From: Streptomyces sp. NBC_01304
GTDB taxonomy: Bacteria > Actinomycetota > Actinomycetes > Streptomycetales > Streptomycetaceae
NCBI RefSeq assembly: GCF_035975855.1
Contig: NZ_CP109055.1
Span: forward strand, 5,952,001-6,016,000
DNA length: 64,000 bases
Direction of reading: 5' to 3'
Below, one piece after another: positions 53,101 through 62,171 of this stretch. Within the stretch, counting starts at the first letter, position 1. Each line of letters starts with the position of its first letter. Below the pieces are notes generated by a model that worked only from the letters and a program-made list of their open reading frames with translations, was not told the DNA's origin and searched no databases. A program made the translations under genes and the position numbers.

Positions 53101-53943
53101 TCAGGCCGTACGTCGCCGGAGCAGCCACAGCGCCGTGCCGGTGGCGGCCGCGGCGATCGCGAGGAGCAGACCGGACTCGATGAGCTGGAGCGGCCAGAAG
53201 TGGTTGGCGGGATGGCCCTGGAGGCCGCCGTCCGACCACCACTGGCCCCAGTCGACGAGAGCGCCCTCCTCGGGCCACAGCTGGTCCCGGGCCCGCTCCG
53301 CGGCGTTGTACACGAGCAGCATGGCCAGGAAGGCCAGGGCCATCGCGGGCAGTGTGCGGCGCACCAGCACGCCGACGAGGACGCCCAGAGCCAGGGCGCA
53401 CAGGACGAAGGCGACCGCGACGGGGCCCCGGCCGACATAGACGTCGGGGTAGGACCAGTCGGGCTGCCGGTAGGGGTGGGCGGACTGCCACATCCACCGG
53501 TAGACGAGGACCAGGACCGTGGTGCCCCCGGCAAGCAGCGCGGCGGGTACGGCGAGCTTCGCGAGGAGCCAGCGGGCCGGGGACGCGGACTGGGTCCAGA
53601 CGAAGGTCACCAGGTCGCTCTCCAGGTCGCGGGTGACCAGGGCGCCGCCCGCGTAGACGGCGACGGCGAAGGACATCCAGGCGATCACCGTGGACACCGT
53701 GCTGGCCATGGCGGTGTAGTTGAACAGCTCGTGGTCCAGCCCCTGGGTGCAGCTCAGCCACCTGTCCCCGTTGAGGTCGTCGCACGGGTCGGCGAAGGAG
53801 CTGAGGTCGCCCGCCTGTGTCTGGAGCCAGACCATGAGCGCGACAAGGCCGGCCAGGAAGACGCCCCACGCCGTCAGCCCGGCCCGGTGCAGCCGCAGCA
53901 CCGACCAGGTCAGGCCCTTCGGGGCCAGGGACATGGTGCTCAT
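53101..53943 (-). CDS. ABC-2 type permease of a YtrA-type operon
   Basis: 280-residue membrane protein with six helices. An extracellular loop after helix 1 carries paired cysteines ([18 protein letters not shown]). It is the permease partner of the ATPase encoded just before it (four-base ATGA overlap). The GntR-ATPase-permease order is that of YtrA-like operons, which respond to cell-wall-active compounds. ATG 53943. The transported substrate is unknown. Confidence 0.87.
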   Translation of the reverse strand: MSTMSLAPKGLTWSVLRLHRAGLTAWGVFLAGLVALMVWLQTQAGDLSSFADPCDDLNGDRWLSCTQGLDHELFNYTAMASTVSTVIAWMSFAVAVYAGGALVTRDLESDLVTFVWTQSASPARWLLAKLAVPAALLAGGTTVLVLVYRWMWQSAHPYRQPDWSYPDVYVGRGPVAVAFVLCALALGVLVGVLVRRTLPAMALAFLAMLLVYNAAERARDQLWPEEGALVDWGQWWSDGGLQGHPANHFWPLQLIESGLLLAIAAAATGTALWLLRRRTA

Positions 53944-54836
53944 ACGGCGGCCTCCTCGGACGCGGCCGCGGTCAGCGCCGGGGCCTTCGGGTTGCGCAGA
54001 TGGGCCAGGACCACTTCCTCCAGGGAGGGCTCGGCCACCGACCAGTCGGGCGGCAGGGTGCCGCGCGGGCGGACCAGGGCGGTGCGGCCGCGGCCGACCG
54101 TGCGCTCCTCGACTATCAGGTGCGGGGTGAGGTCGCCGGAGATGCCGGTGAGCAGGGTGTGCGCGTCCACCAGGTCGTCCACCGCGCCCGCCAGGCGTAT
54201 CCGGCCCTCGCCGAGCAGCATCAAGTGGTCGCAGATTCCTTCCAGTTCGGGCAGGACGTGCGAGGAGATCACGACGGTCGTGCCGTGCTCCGCCGCCTCC
54301 GCCATCAGGGCGCCCGTCAGCTGGTGCCGGATCAGCGGATCGAGGTCGGCCATCGGCTCGTCCAGGAGCATCAGCTGCGAACGCTTGCCGAAGGCGACGG
54401 CGAGCGCGACGCGGGTGCGCTGGCCGCCGGAGAGGTTGCGGATCCGGGTGGACGGGTCGAGACGGCCGTGCTCGTACGCGATCGCCTCCGCGGCCGCCGC
54501 CGACCATCGCCCGTCCCGGTTCAGTTCGGCGCCGAACCGTAGTGTCTCGGCCACGCTCAACTGCGGTGGCAGCGGCTTGTCCTGGGCCACGTACGCCATG
54601 CGGCTGCGCACCTCGCCGGGCGCCGAGCCGAGTACCCGCAGCTCCCCCGAGGTCGGCCGCAGCAGCCCCGCCGCCAGCGTGAGCAGCGTCGACTTGCCCG
54701 ACCCGTTCGGCCCGACCAGGGCGCAGACCCGGCCGGCGGGTATCCGGAAGGTGCAGTCCCGGAGGACCGGTCCGCGTCGGCGCGAGTACCGCATGTCGAG
54801 GCCGACCGCCTCAAGTGCCGTGTCCTGCTCGCTCAT
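53940..54836 (-). CDS. ABC transporter ATP-binding protein
   Basis: 298-residue ATPase: Walker A GPNGSGKSTL, signature LSGGQRTRVALA, Walker B LMLLDEPMADLDP, H-loop ISSHVLPELEG. A C-terminal variable region of 80 residues follows. Its ATG overlaps the GntR gene stop by four bases, so it is co-translated with its regulator. It pairs with the downstream permease as an exporter, possibly for envelope-damaging peptides or lipids. Confidence 0.92.
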   Translation of the reverse strand: MSEQDTALEAVGLDMRYSRRRGPVLRDCTFRIPAGRVCALVGPNGSGKSTLLTLAAGLLRPTSGELRVLGSAPGEVRSRMAYVAQDKPLPPQLSVAETLRFGAELNRDGRWSAAAAEAIAYEHGRLDPSTRIRNLSGGQRTRVALAVAFGKRSQLMLLDEPMADLDPLIRHQLTGALMAEAAEHGTTVVISSHVLPELEGICDHLMLLGEGRIRLAGAVDDLVDAHTLLTGISGDLTPHLIVEERTVGRGRTALVRPRGTLPPDWSVAEPSLEEVVLAHLRNPKAPALTAAASEEAAV

Positions 54837-55237
54837 TGATCTCCCTGGCCTTCCCGGCCGTCCGAAAAGTGCTCATCGAGTACGGCGGTGAAGAGCGCCT
54901 CGACGTCTTCGCGTTCCATGCCTTCGGCCCGCGCCCGCGCCGCCCATGCGGCCAGCTCCGTGCGCAGCCCCGAACCGTTCACCGCACCGTGGCCCAGCGA
55001 GCGCCGCACGAACGTGCCGAGGCCGCGGCGGGCCTCGACCAGGCCCTCGCGCTCCAGTTCGCGGTACGCCTTGAGCACGGTGTTCGGGTTGATCGCGGTC
55101 GCCTCGACCACCTCGCGGGCGGTGGGCAGCTGGTCGCCGGGTTCCAACAGGCCCAGGCGCAGGGCCTGTTTGGTCTGCTGGACCAGCTGGACGTACGTGG
55201 CGACACCACTGCGGCGGTCGATCCGGTACGTGAACAT
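54833..55237 (-). CDS. GntR family regulator, YtrA subfamily
   Basis: 134-residue repressor. The winged helix has YVQLVQQTKQALRLGLLEPG, QLPTAREVVEATAINPNTVL and KAYRELEREGLVEARRGLGT, followed by the short all-helical dimer tail of YtrA proteins. It leads its own ABC genes. A perfect 11-bp-arm palindrome stands 13 bases before its ATG and is the likely autorepression site. Confidence 0.92.
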   Translation of the reverse strand: MFTYRIDRRSGVATYVQLVQQTKQALRLGLLEPGDQLPTAREVVEATAINPNTVLKAYRELEREGLVEARRGLGTFVRRSLGHGAVNGSGLRTELAAWAARARAEGMEREDVEALFTAVLDEHFSDGREGQGDQ

Positions 55238-55249
55238 CCGCGCTCAACC

Positions 55250-55277
55250 CCCTTTCACTAATCAAGTAGTGAAAGGG
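55250..55277. promoter_or_regulatory. Perfect palindromic operator of the YtrA-type regulator
   Basis: CCCTTTCACTA (55250-55260), six bases, TAGTGAAAGGG (55267-55277). It is AT-rich against the GC-rich background and close to the GntR start, so repressor binding should block transcription of the operon. Confidence 0.85.
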
Positions 55278-55342
55278 TGCGATCAAAAAGGGGGCGGCGT
55301 CAAGAGACGCCGCCCCCAAGGAAGTTCAGATGTCAGAGATCG

Positions 55343-56269
55343 TCACGTTTCCGTGCGGTACATCAGGTCCGTCTCATGCGTGACGAAGCCGAGCCGCTCG
55401 TACACCGACACCGCCGCCTTGTTGTCCGCGTCGACGTACAGCATGGCCGTGGGCAGCCCCTGCGCGGCCAGGTGCCGCAGGCCCACCGCGGTGAGTGCCT
55501 TGCCGAGGCCGCCGCCCTGGGCGCCGGGGCGCACGCCGACGACGTAGACCTCGCCGAGCTGCTCCGCCTCGTGCACCTTCGTCCAGTGGAAGCCGACCAG
55601 CTCGCCGTCGGTCTCGCGGAAGGCGAGGAAGAACCCGGCCGGGTCGAACCACGGCTCGGCCTTGCGGTCGTCCAGGTCCCGCTGGGTCAGCGAGCCCTGC
55701 TCCGGGTGGTGCGCGAAAGCGTCGGCGTTGGCGGCGAGCCAGGCCGCGTCGTCCTGCCCCGGCACGAACGTACGCACCGAGACCCCGGCCGGGAATGCCG
55801 CCACCGCCAGCTGCTCCGGGTCCAACGGGCGCCGCATCTGGCGCAGTTCGCGGAAGAGCGTGAGCCCGAGCACCTGGGCCAGGTGCCGCGCCGCCGAGTG
55901 CCCGCCGTGCGCCCAGACCCGCAGCCGCTTGCCGGACGCGGCGAGCAGCGCGCTGCCGAGTGCCCGTCCGTGCCCGTGCCCGCGATGGCCGGGGTGCACG
56001 ACCAGCTCGCCGGCCGGGGCCTCCACCGGGTCGGTGTCCTCCAGCTGCGCGTAGCCGAGGAGCGCTTCGTCGACGTACAGGAGGAGGTGCTTGATTCCCT
56101 CCCGCGGCCCGCCACGCAACTGCAACCGTCCCTGCTCGGACACGGCCTGCTGGCCGTCCGTGCGGGCGGCCTCCGCGAGAAGGGAGAGCACGGATTCCGT
56201 CTGCTCGGGGGAGAGCGCGTCCAGGGTCTGGATCGTGCGCGCGGGTACGGCGGGGGCTGCGTCTGTCAT
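55343..56269 (-). CDS. mshD: Mycothiol synthase (MshD)
   Basis: 308-residue enzyme for the last step of mycothiol synthesis, acetylating Cys-GlcN-Ins with acetyl-CoA. Two GNAT domains are visible, with acetyl-CoA loops VHPGHRGHGHGRALG and VRPGAQGGGLGKALT. EPWFDPAGFFLAFRETDGEL and FHWTKVHEAEQLGEVYVVG are typical of MshD. ATG 56269 follows a weak site. The gene confirms an actinomycete host and fits the mycothiol-type enzyme at 31939. Confidence 0.93.
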   Translation of the reverse strand: MTDAAPAVPARTIQTLDALSPEQTESVLSLLAEAARTDGQQAVSEQGRLQLRGGPREGIKHLLLYVDEALLGYAQLEDTDPVEAPAGELVVHPGHRGHGHGRALGSALLAASGKRLRVWAHGGHSAARHLAQVLGLTLFRELRQMRRPLDPEQLAVAAFPAGVSVRTFVPGQDDAAWLAANADAFAHHPEQGSLTQRDLDDRKAEPWFDPAGFFLAFRETDGELVGFHWTKVHEAEQLGEVYVVGVRPGAQGGGLGKALTAVGLRHLAAQGLPTAMLYVDADNKAAVSVYERLGFVTHETDLMYRTET

Positions 56270-56484
56270 GTTCTTGAGCGTACGGGCCGTGAGCTTCTTG
56301 CTGAAGGTGGCCTGCTGTCCTCCATGAGGTCCCCGGGAGATCCCCCAGCGGTCCGCGCGAGGTCCCCCTGCGGTCCCCGGGAGGCCGATGGCAACCAGCT
56401 CGTAACCCGCCACCCCTTTTCTCTCTACGCGCGTTGACCATAGGCTGCGCCCCACCAGTCGTCAGAGGGGACTCAGGGGAACTC

Positions 56485-58305
56485 ATGTCAGCGACACCAC
56501 AACGGCACCGGACGGCCCGCCGGTTGATCGGGGGCGCCGTGGCGCTCGCCGCGGCGGCCGGAGTCATGGCGGCGGCCATACCCGCGGGGGCCGAGGGCTC
56601 GGGAGACGACGGCGCCCGCAAGGGCTCCGGCCGGCTCGTCGACGTACAGCTGCTGTCCTTCAACGACTTCCACGGAAATCTGCAGCCCCCGGCCGGTTCC
56701 TCCGGCCAGGTGTCCGAGCTGCAGCCGGACGGGACGGCGAAGAAGATCGACGCGGGTGGTGTGGAGTACCTGGCGACCTCGCTGCGTGACGCCCGCAAGG
56801 GTCACAAGTACAGCGTGACCGCGGCGGCCGGTGACATGATCGGCGGCTCTCCGATGCTGTCGGGCCTGTTCCACGACGAGCCGACCGTCGAGGCGCTGAA
56901 CAAGCTGGACCTGGACGTCACCAGCGTCGGCAACCACGAGTTCGACGAGGGCCGCACCGAGCTGACGCGCATGCAGAAGGGCGGCTGTCACCCCAAGGAC
57001 GGCTGTTACGAGGACGGCAAGAAGTTCAACGGCGCCGACTTCCCCTTCCTCGCCGCGAACGTCACGGACGAGAAGACGGACAAGCCGATCCTCAAGCCGT
57101 ACACGGTGTGGAAGAAGAACGGGGTGAAGATCGGCTTCATCGGTCTCACCCTGGAGGGCACCCCGGACGTCGTCACCGCCGAGGGCGTCAAGGGCCTGAA
57201 GTTCCACGACGAGATCGAGACGATCAACAAGTACGCCAAGATCCTGGACAAGCAGGGCGTCAAGTCGATCGTCACGCTGATCCACGAGGGCGGCGAGCCC
57301 GCCTCGGCGTCGTACAACTACAACTGCGACAGCTCCGGCGCCGGCGACGGCACCTCGGGCCCGATCACCGAGATCGCCAAGGGCGTGACGCCCAAGGTCG
57401 ACGCGATGGTGACCGGCCACACGCACGAGGCGTACGTCTGCACCATCCCGGACCCCTCCGGCAAGCCGCGCATGGTGACCTCGGCGTCGTCGTTCGGCAA
57501 GGTCTTCACGGACACGACGCTGACGTACGACCGCAAGACCAAGGACATCGTCCGTACGTCGGTGAAGTCCGTGAAGTCGGCGAACCACGTCGTGCGCCGT
57601 GACGTCGCCAAGGCCACGGACATGACCGGCCTCATCGAGCGCTGGAGCAAGATCGCGGCGCCGGTCGCCAACCGTCCGGTGGGCTTCATCGCGGGCGACA
57701 TCCCCGGCCGCGGCGCGACGACCCCCGAGCAGCCGCTCGGCGACCTGATCGCCGACGCGCAACTCGCGTACGCCAAGACGCTCGACCCGAAGACCGACCT
57801 GGCGCTGATGAACTCCGGCGGCATCCGCTCCGACCTGGTCCACAAGGCGAGCGGCGCCGAGGGCGACGGTGTCGTGACGTACGGCGAGGCCTTCACGGTC
57901 CAGCCGTTCGCCAACACGGTGAACCTGGCCGACCTGACCGGCGCCCAGCTGATCACCGCGCTGCAGCAGCAGGTCAGCGGGGCCAACGAGGCCTCGCCGC
58001 GCATCCTGCAGATCTCGGGCGGCCTGACCTACACCCTCGACATGACCAAGACGGGCGCGGCCCGGGTGGTCGTGGACTCGGTCAAGCTCAACGGCACGGC
58101 GATCGACCCGGCGAAGACGTACCGCGTCGCGATGAACCAGTTCCTCGCGGGCGGCGGCGACGGCTACACGGAGCTCGGCAAGGGCAAGAACCCGCTGGTC
58201 GGCGGGGACGACCTGAAGGCGCTCAACGACTACCTGGCGGCGAACTCTTCGGCCGAGAAGCCGCTGGCTGTGCCGGCTGCGGATCGGATCACTGTCGTCA
58301 AGTGA
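56485..58305 (+). CDS. Secreted 5'-nucleotidase / metallophosphoesterase
   Basis: 606-residue exported enzyme with a signal peptide (1-36, AGA-E). A metallophosphatase domain has SFNDFHGNL, GDMIGGSPM, GNHEFDEG and GHTHEAY metal-binding motifs. The C-terminal 5'-nucleotidase domain carries NSGGIRSDL and YGEAFTVQPFANT. It releases phosphate from extracellular nucleotides, in keeping with the phosphate-scavenging neighbourhood. ATG 56485 has AGGGGA upstream. I see no clear PHO box in 56270-56484. Confidence 0.93.
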   Translation: MSATPQRHRTARRLIGGAVALAAAAGVMAAAIPAGAEGSGDDGARKGSGRLVDVQLLSFNDFHGNLQPPAGSSGQVSELQPDGTAKKIDAGGVEYLATSLRDARKGHKYSVTAAAGDMIGGSPMLSGLFHDEPTVEALNKLDLDVTSVGNHEFDEGRTELTRMQKGGCHPKDGCYEDGKKFNGADFPFLAANVTDEKTDKPILKPYTVWKKNGVKIGFIGLTLEGTPDVVTAEGVKGLKFHDEIETINKYAKILDKQGVKSIVTLIHEGGEPASASYNYNCDSSGAGDGTSGPITEIAKGVTPKVDAMVTGHTHEAYVCTIPDPSGKPRMVTSASSFGKVFTDTTLTYDRKTKDIVRTSVKSVKSANHVVRRDVAKATDMTGLIERWSKIAAPVANRPVGFIAGDIPGRGATTPEQPLGDLIADAQLAYAKTLDPKTDLALMNSGGIRSDLVHKASGAEGDGVVTYGEAFTVQPFANTVNLADLTGAQLITALQQQVSGANEASPRILQISGGLTYTLDMTKTGAARVVVDSVKLNGTAIDPAKTYRVAMNQFLAGGGDGYTELGKGKNPLVGGDDLKALNDYLAANSSAEKPLAVPAADRITVVK

Positions 58306-58324
58306 TCTAGTACGTGGGTGAGTT

Positions 58325-58366
58325 GGGCCCGTGCGCATCGGTGTGGTTGCCGGGGCGTACGGGCCC
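58325..58366. terminator. Hairpin terminator between convergent genes
   Basis: GGGCCCGT (58325-58332) pairs with ACGGGCCC (58359-58366) between the 5'-nucleotidase and alpha/beta hydrolase stops. Confidence 0.75.
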
Positions 58367-58405
58367 TTCGCGTGCCTGGCCTCATGGTGGGACCGGCCTC
58401 ATGGC

Positions 58406-59251
58406 TCAAAGGGAGGCGAGGAAGGTGCGCACCGCCTCCGCGAAGCCCTTCGGGTCCTGCTGCTGCACGAAGTGGTCCGTGTCCAGCCGGACCATCGTCG
58501 TGCCGGGCCGCCGCGCGGCCATGGCCTCGGCCTGCTCGGCGGGCAGGGCCTGGCTCTTGCGGGCGTGGATGAGCAGGGCCGGACAGTCGCTGCCGAGCCA
58601 GGCGGCCCAGTGGTCGCCGTGCACCAGCTTCTCGGAGTCGATGGTGTCCTGAGGGTGGAAGGGCAACCGCCAGGTGCCGTCCGGGAGTTGGCGCAGGCTC
58701 GGGCCGATCATCGGGGCGATCGGGCCGCAGGCGGCGAGCAGTTCCTCGCGGGTGGCGGCGCTGTAGGGGAAGCCGAGCACGAAGGAGAGCGCGCTCGGGG
58801 CGCCGGTGTCCGGGTAGTCCACGACCGCGTCCACGTTGACCAGCGCGGAGACCAGGTCGGGGCGCCGGGCGGCCAGGTAATAGGCGTTGATGCCGCCGCC
58901 GGAGTGGCCGAGCGCGACGACCGGGGTGCCCAGGTCCAGGTGGTCGAGCAGGGCGATCAGGTCGTCGACGTATCCCTCGCGGGTGTAGTCCGGGGCCCGG
59001 TCCGAGTCGCCGTGGCCGCGCTGGTCGGGGGCTATGACCCGCCATTCGGGGCCGAGTTCGGCGGCGAGGCCGGTGAAGGAGGCGCCCTCGGAGAGGTGGC
59101 CGTGCAGGGCGAGGAGGGGGCGGGCGTCGGGGGTGCCGCCGAAGTCGAGGTAGGAGAGGGTCCGGCCTTCGAGGGTGAGGCTGGCGCGAGTGGGGGTGGT
59201 GCGGGCGTGGGTGGTGCGGGTGAGGGTCTGGGTGTTCGTGGTCGTCGTCAT
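58406..59251 (-). CDS. Alpha/beta hydrolase
   Basis: 281-residue hydrolase of the alpha/beta fold: oxyanion HGHLSEG, PDQRGHGDSD, nucleophile elbow GHSGGGINAYY (Ser in GHSGG), acid in LVNVDAVVD or the later SxAL segment, and His in LDTDHFVQQ. Substrates of relatives are esters or epoxides. ATG 59251 begins a Thr-rich leader; the ribosome site is poor. A small palindrome (59260-59275) overlaps the promoter. Divergent from the lipase gene. Confidence 0.87.
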   Translation of the reverse strand: MTTTTNTQTLTRTTHARTTPTRASLTLEGRTLSYLDFGGTPDARPLLALHGHLSEGASFTGLAAELGPEWRVIAPDQRGHGDSDRAPDYTREGYVDDLIALLDHLDLGTPVVALGHSGGGINAYYLAARRPDLVSALVNVDAVVDYPDTGAPSALSFVLGFPYSAATREELLAACGPIAPMIGPSLRQLPDGTWRLPFHPQDTIDSEKLVHGDHWAAWLGSDCPALLIHARKSQALPAEQAEAMAARRPGTTMVRLDTDHFVQQQDPKGFAEAVRTFLASL

Positions 59252-59259
59252 GACAGGAA

Positions 59260-59275
59260 CTATACGCATGTATAG
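59260..59275. promoter_or_regulatory. Palindrome at the hydrolase promoter, candidate operator
   Basis: CTATAC-GCAT-GTATAG, nine bases upstream of the hydrolase ATG. It is AT-rich and symmetric, like TetR- or PadR-type operators. No regulator gene is adjacent. Confidence 0.55.
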
Positions 59276-59398
59276 ATCGCTCGTACAAGACCTGCGTCTA
59301 AGACGGGCGTATAAATCTCTGTCCGGCCCCAACTCCCTGGTAACAACTGTCACTTCCGTGTCTATCGCCGCACCGAAGCCTGTGCTTCCCTGCCCTCC

Positions 59399-60286
59399 AT
59401 GACCATGAACCGACGGGGATTCCTCAGGGGCGCGGCGGCCGTCTCCGCCGCAGGTGCGCTGACCTACGCGGGTGCGGGCCCGGCCCACGCTCGTGCGCGC
59501 GTGCTCGGTACGCAGGACTGGATGGCGGGGCTGCCTGACGCCACATCGCTGCCCACGCTCACCATCCCGGGCACGCACGACTCGGGGGCCCGGTTCGGCG
59601 GGCCCTGGACCGAGTGCCAGAACACCACGATCGCCGAGCAGTTGGCGTCGGGCGTGCGCTTCCTGGACATACGCTGCCGGGCCATCGACGGCTCCTTCGC
59701 GATCCACCACGGGGCGGCCTTCCAGAACCTGATGTTCGGCGATGTGCTGGTCGCCTGCCGGGACTTCCTGGCGGCCCGTCCGTCGGAGACGGTCCTGATG
59801 CGGGTCAAGCAGGAGTACTCGGAGGTCGGGGACGCGGAGTTCGCAGGGATCTTCGGGGACTACCTGGACCGGCGGGGCTGGCGCTCGCTCTTCCTCATCG
59901 GGGGTGGGCTGCCCGCGCTGGGGGCGGCCCGGGGCAAGGTGGTCCTGATCGCGGACAACGGAGGGCTGCCGGGCGGGCTGCGCTGGGGGGACTCCTCGGT
60001 CTTCGACCTTCAGGACGACTATCAGGCGGAGCCGTTCGCCAAGTGGCCCAAGGTGGAAGGCCACTTCCGCAAGGCCGTCGCCTCGCCGGGGAAGCAGTAC
60101 ATCAACTTCGTCAGCTGCGCGGCCGGGCTGCCACCGCGCTGGAACGCCGACCGGCTCAACCCTCAGGTGCACTCGCTGATCGACAGCGCGGGGGCGAGCG
60201 GGTGGCGGGGTCTGGGGATCGTTCCCCTGGATTACCCCAACACCCGCTCGGGCCTGGTCACTTCGCTCATCCGCCACAACGGGTAA
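59399..60286 (+). CDS. Tat-exported phosphatidylinositol-specific phospholipase C-like protein
   Basis: 295-residue secreted enzyme with a twin-arginine signal (NRRGFLRG, cleavage near AHA-R). The PI-PLC X domain has the two general acid/base histidines in TIPGTHDSG (His60) and FAIHHGA (His103/104), plus RFLDIRCR. It would cleave phosphatidylinositol-type lipids, liberating phosphorylated head groups. The start may be ATG 59399 or 59405; no strong ribosome site is seen for either. It is convergent with the ABC-F gene with only four bases between stops. Confidence 0.87.
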   Translation: MTMNRRGFLRGAAAVSAAGALTYAGAGPAHARARVLGTQDWMAGLPDATSLPTLTIPGTHDSGARFGGPWTECQNTTIAEQLASGVRFLDIRCRAIDGSFAIHHGAAFQNLMFGDVLVACRDFLAARPSETVLMRVKQEYSEVGDAEFAGIFGDYLDRRGWRSLFLIGGGLPALGAARGKVVLIADNGGLPGGLRWGDSSVFDLQDDYQAEPFAKWPKVEGHFRKAVASPGKQYINFVSCAAGLPPRWNADRLNPQVHSLIDSAGASGWRGLGIVPLDYPNTRSGLVTSLIRHNG

Positions 60287-60290
60287 CCCG

Positions 60291-62033
60291 CTACCGGGTC
60301 TCGGGTGCAGGCTCAAGGGGAGCCAGCTCGAGATGTGAGCCGGTGAAGCCCGCGCGGATGCGCCGGTCGTGGGTGACGATCACCAGGGCCCCGGGATAGC
60401 TGGCCAGGGCAGCCTCCAGCTCCTCCACCAGGGCGGGGGAGAGGTGGTTCGTCGGCTCGTCGAGCAGCAGCAGGTCGACCGGCTCGCTCACCAGGCGGGC
60501 CAGTTCGAGCCTGCGGCGCTGTCCGGTGGACAGGGCGCCGACCGGGGTGGCGAGGTCGCCCGCGCGGAACAGGCCGAGGGCGAACAACTCCTGCGCGTAG
60601 TCCTCGGGAACGCCGTCGCGGCCGGCCGCGTAGGCGGCGAGAACCGTACGCAGGTCCCGGGGCGCGGAGGTGTTCTGCCGGAGGAGGCCGACCCGGGCGG
60701 GGGCCTTCACGGTGCCGCTCTCGGGTGTCAGCTCGCCCGCCAGGACCCCCAACAGGGTCGACTTTCCAGCCCCGTTGGGCCCCGTGACGAGCAGCCGCCC
60801 GCCGGGCGGCAGGCTCAGCTCGTCGACGTACAGCCGACCCGGTACGCGTACGCCGACGAGCTCCGCCCCGGCCCCGGGACGTCCCTCGACCGTGCCCGTG
60901 AACCGCAGCGGCTCGGGCGGTGCGGGTACGGGGTCCTCGGTGAGGCGGTGCAGCCGCTCGCGGGCATTGCGGATACGGCTCATCGCGCCGTGCGCCCGGG
61001 AGCGGGCCCGGAAGGCGCCGGCCCCGCTGAACGCGGCCGGGGCCTTGCGGGGGATGGCCGACAGCGCGCCGATGTGCGAGTCGGCGAGCTTGCTGTGCCG
61101 GGCGACTTCGGCCCGCCATTCCTCGTACTCCCTTGCCCAGGCGGCCCGTTCGGCGGCCTTGGCGGTGAGGTAGCCGCCGTATCCGTTGCCGTACCGGCGG
61201 ACGGTCCGCCGGTCCTGGTCGACCTCCAGGACCGTCTGCGTCACCCGGTCCAGGAACGTGCGGTCGTGCGTGACCGCGACGACCGTGCCCCGGTGGTGGC
61301 GGAGATGCTCCTCCAGCCAGGCCGCGGCCTCGTCGTCCAGGTCGTTGGTCGGCTCGTCGAGCAGGAGCAGCTCGGGGGACGAGGCGAGGGTGGCGGCGAG
61401 GGCGAGGCGGGAGCGCTGCCCTCCGGAGAGGGTGCCGAGCGTTCGGCTCCTGTCGAGAGGGCGGCTCCCGCCGCCCAGGTGACTGAGGACGACTTCGACC
61501 CGACGGTCGGCGTCGTGGCCGCCGCGGCTCTCGAACTCGTCGATCAGTTCGGCGTATCGGGTGTACGCGGCCTCGTCGGCGTCCGCCAGGGTGGCTTCGG
61601 TCGCCCGGATCCGGCGGTGCAGGGTGCGCAGGTCGGACAGGGCCAGATCGATGGCGTCGCCGATCGTGGCCGTGTCCGGGAGTTCGAGTGTCTGGGGGAG
61701 GTACCCGATGCCGCCGGGGGCGCGGACGCTGAGGGTGCCGTTGTCCGGGGTCGCCTGGCCGGCGAGGAGGCGGAGGAGGGTGGACTTCCCCGAGCCGTTG
61801 TCGCCGACGACGCCCAGCCTTTCGCCGGGGCGGATGGTGAGGGTCACTCGGTCCAGGACGGGGTGGTCGGGGCCGTAGTGCTTGGTTACGTCGGTGAGGG
61901 TGATTTGGCTGGTGTGGCTCTGGTTCTGGTTCTGGTTCTGGCTGGTGTGGCTGGGCTGGCTCTGGCTGGTGTGGCTGGTGTGGCTGGTGTGGCCGGGCTG
62001 TGCTTTCGGGGTGGTGGCTGGGGCTGGGAACAA
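60291..62033 (-). CDS. ABC-F family ATPase (antibiotic resistance / ribosome protection type)
   Basis: About 580 residues with two ABC domains and no membrane part. Domain 1 has GDNGSGKSTLL, LSGGQRSRLALA and LLLLDEPTNDLD; domain 2 has GPNGAGKSTLL, LSTGQRRRLELA and LLLLDEPTNHLS. A helical linker joins them. ABC-F proteins bind the ribosome; this form resembles resistance factors. TTG 62033 is proposed as start (AAAGG eight bases upstream), because the earlier ATG 62180 would place two operator palindromes inside the gene. The N-terminus contains in-frame microsatellites encoding HTS and QN repeats (61921-61992). Confidence 0.85.
   Translation of the reverse strand: MFPAPATTPKAQPGHTSHTSHTSQSQPSHTSQNQNQNQSHTSQITLTDVTKHYGPDHPVLDRVTLTIRPGERLGVVGDNGSGKSTLLRLLAGQATPDNGTLSVRAPGGIGYLPQTLELPDTATIGDAIDLALSDLRTLHRRIRATEATLADADEAAYTRYAELIDEFESRGGHDADRRVEVVLSHLGGGSRPLDRSRTLGTLSGGQRSRLALAATLASSPELLLLDEPTNDLDDEAAAWLEEHLRHHRGTVVAVTHDRTFLDRVTQTVLEVDQDRRTVRRYGNGYGGYLTAKAAERAAWAREYEEWRAEVARHSKLADSHIGALSAIPRKAPAAFSGAGAFRARSRAHGAMSRIRNARERLHRLTEDPVPAPPEPLRFTGTVEGRPGAGAELVGVRVPGRLYVDELSLPPGGRLLVTGPNGAGKSTLLGVLAGELTPESGTVKAPARVGLLRQNTSAPRDLRTVLAAYAAGRDGVPEDYAQELFALGLFRAGDLATPVGALSTGQRRRLELARLVSEPVDLLLLDEPTNHLSPALVEELEAALASYPGALVIVTHDRRIRAGFTGSHLELAPLEPAPETR
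61921..61992. repeat. Triplet-multiple microsatellites in the ABC-F N-terminus
   Basis: TGGTTC x3 at 61921-61938 (read as Gln-Asn on the minus strand) and CTGGTGTGG x3 at 61966-61992 (His-Thr-Ser). Both unit lengths are multiples of three, so copy changes would alter leader length without frameshift. Confidence 0.8.
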
Positions 62034-62076
62034 GGGCGAGGCCTTTCGTCGGGGGTGGGGCGGGTAAGGCGGGTGG

Positions 62077-62142
62077 CGAGACGGTGCGTCTCGCTTGCTC
62101 GACTGTAGCGGGCTGCGCGGCGTCTCGCAAGACGGTCCGTCT
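62077..62142. promoter_or_regulatory. Two palindromic operators upstream of the ABC-F gene
   Basis: Box 1: CGAGACG-GTG-CGTCTCG (62077-62093). Box 2: AGACGG-T-CCGTCT (62130-62142). They share AGACGG/CGTCT halves and lie 37 bases apart, as expected for a TetR-type repressor controlling resistance. No TetR gene is adjacent in this window. Confidence 0.7.
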
Positions 62143-62171
62143 CGTCTGTTTCTGCGGGTGGTGGTCCGGTG

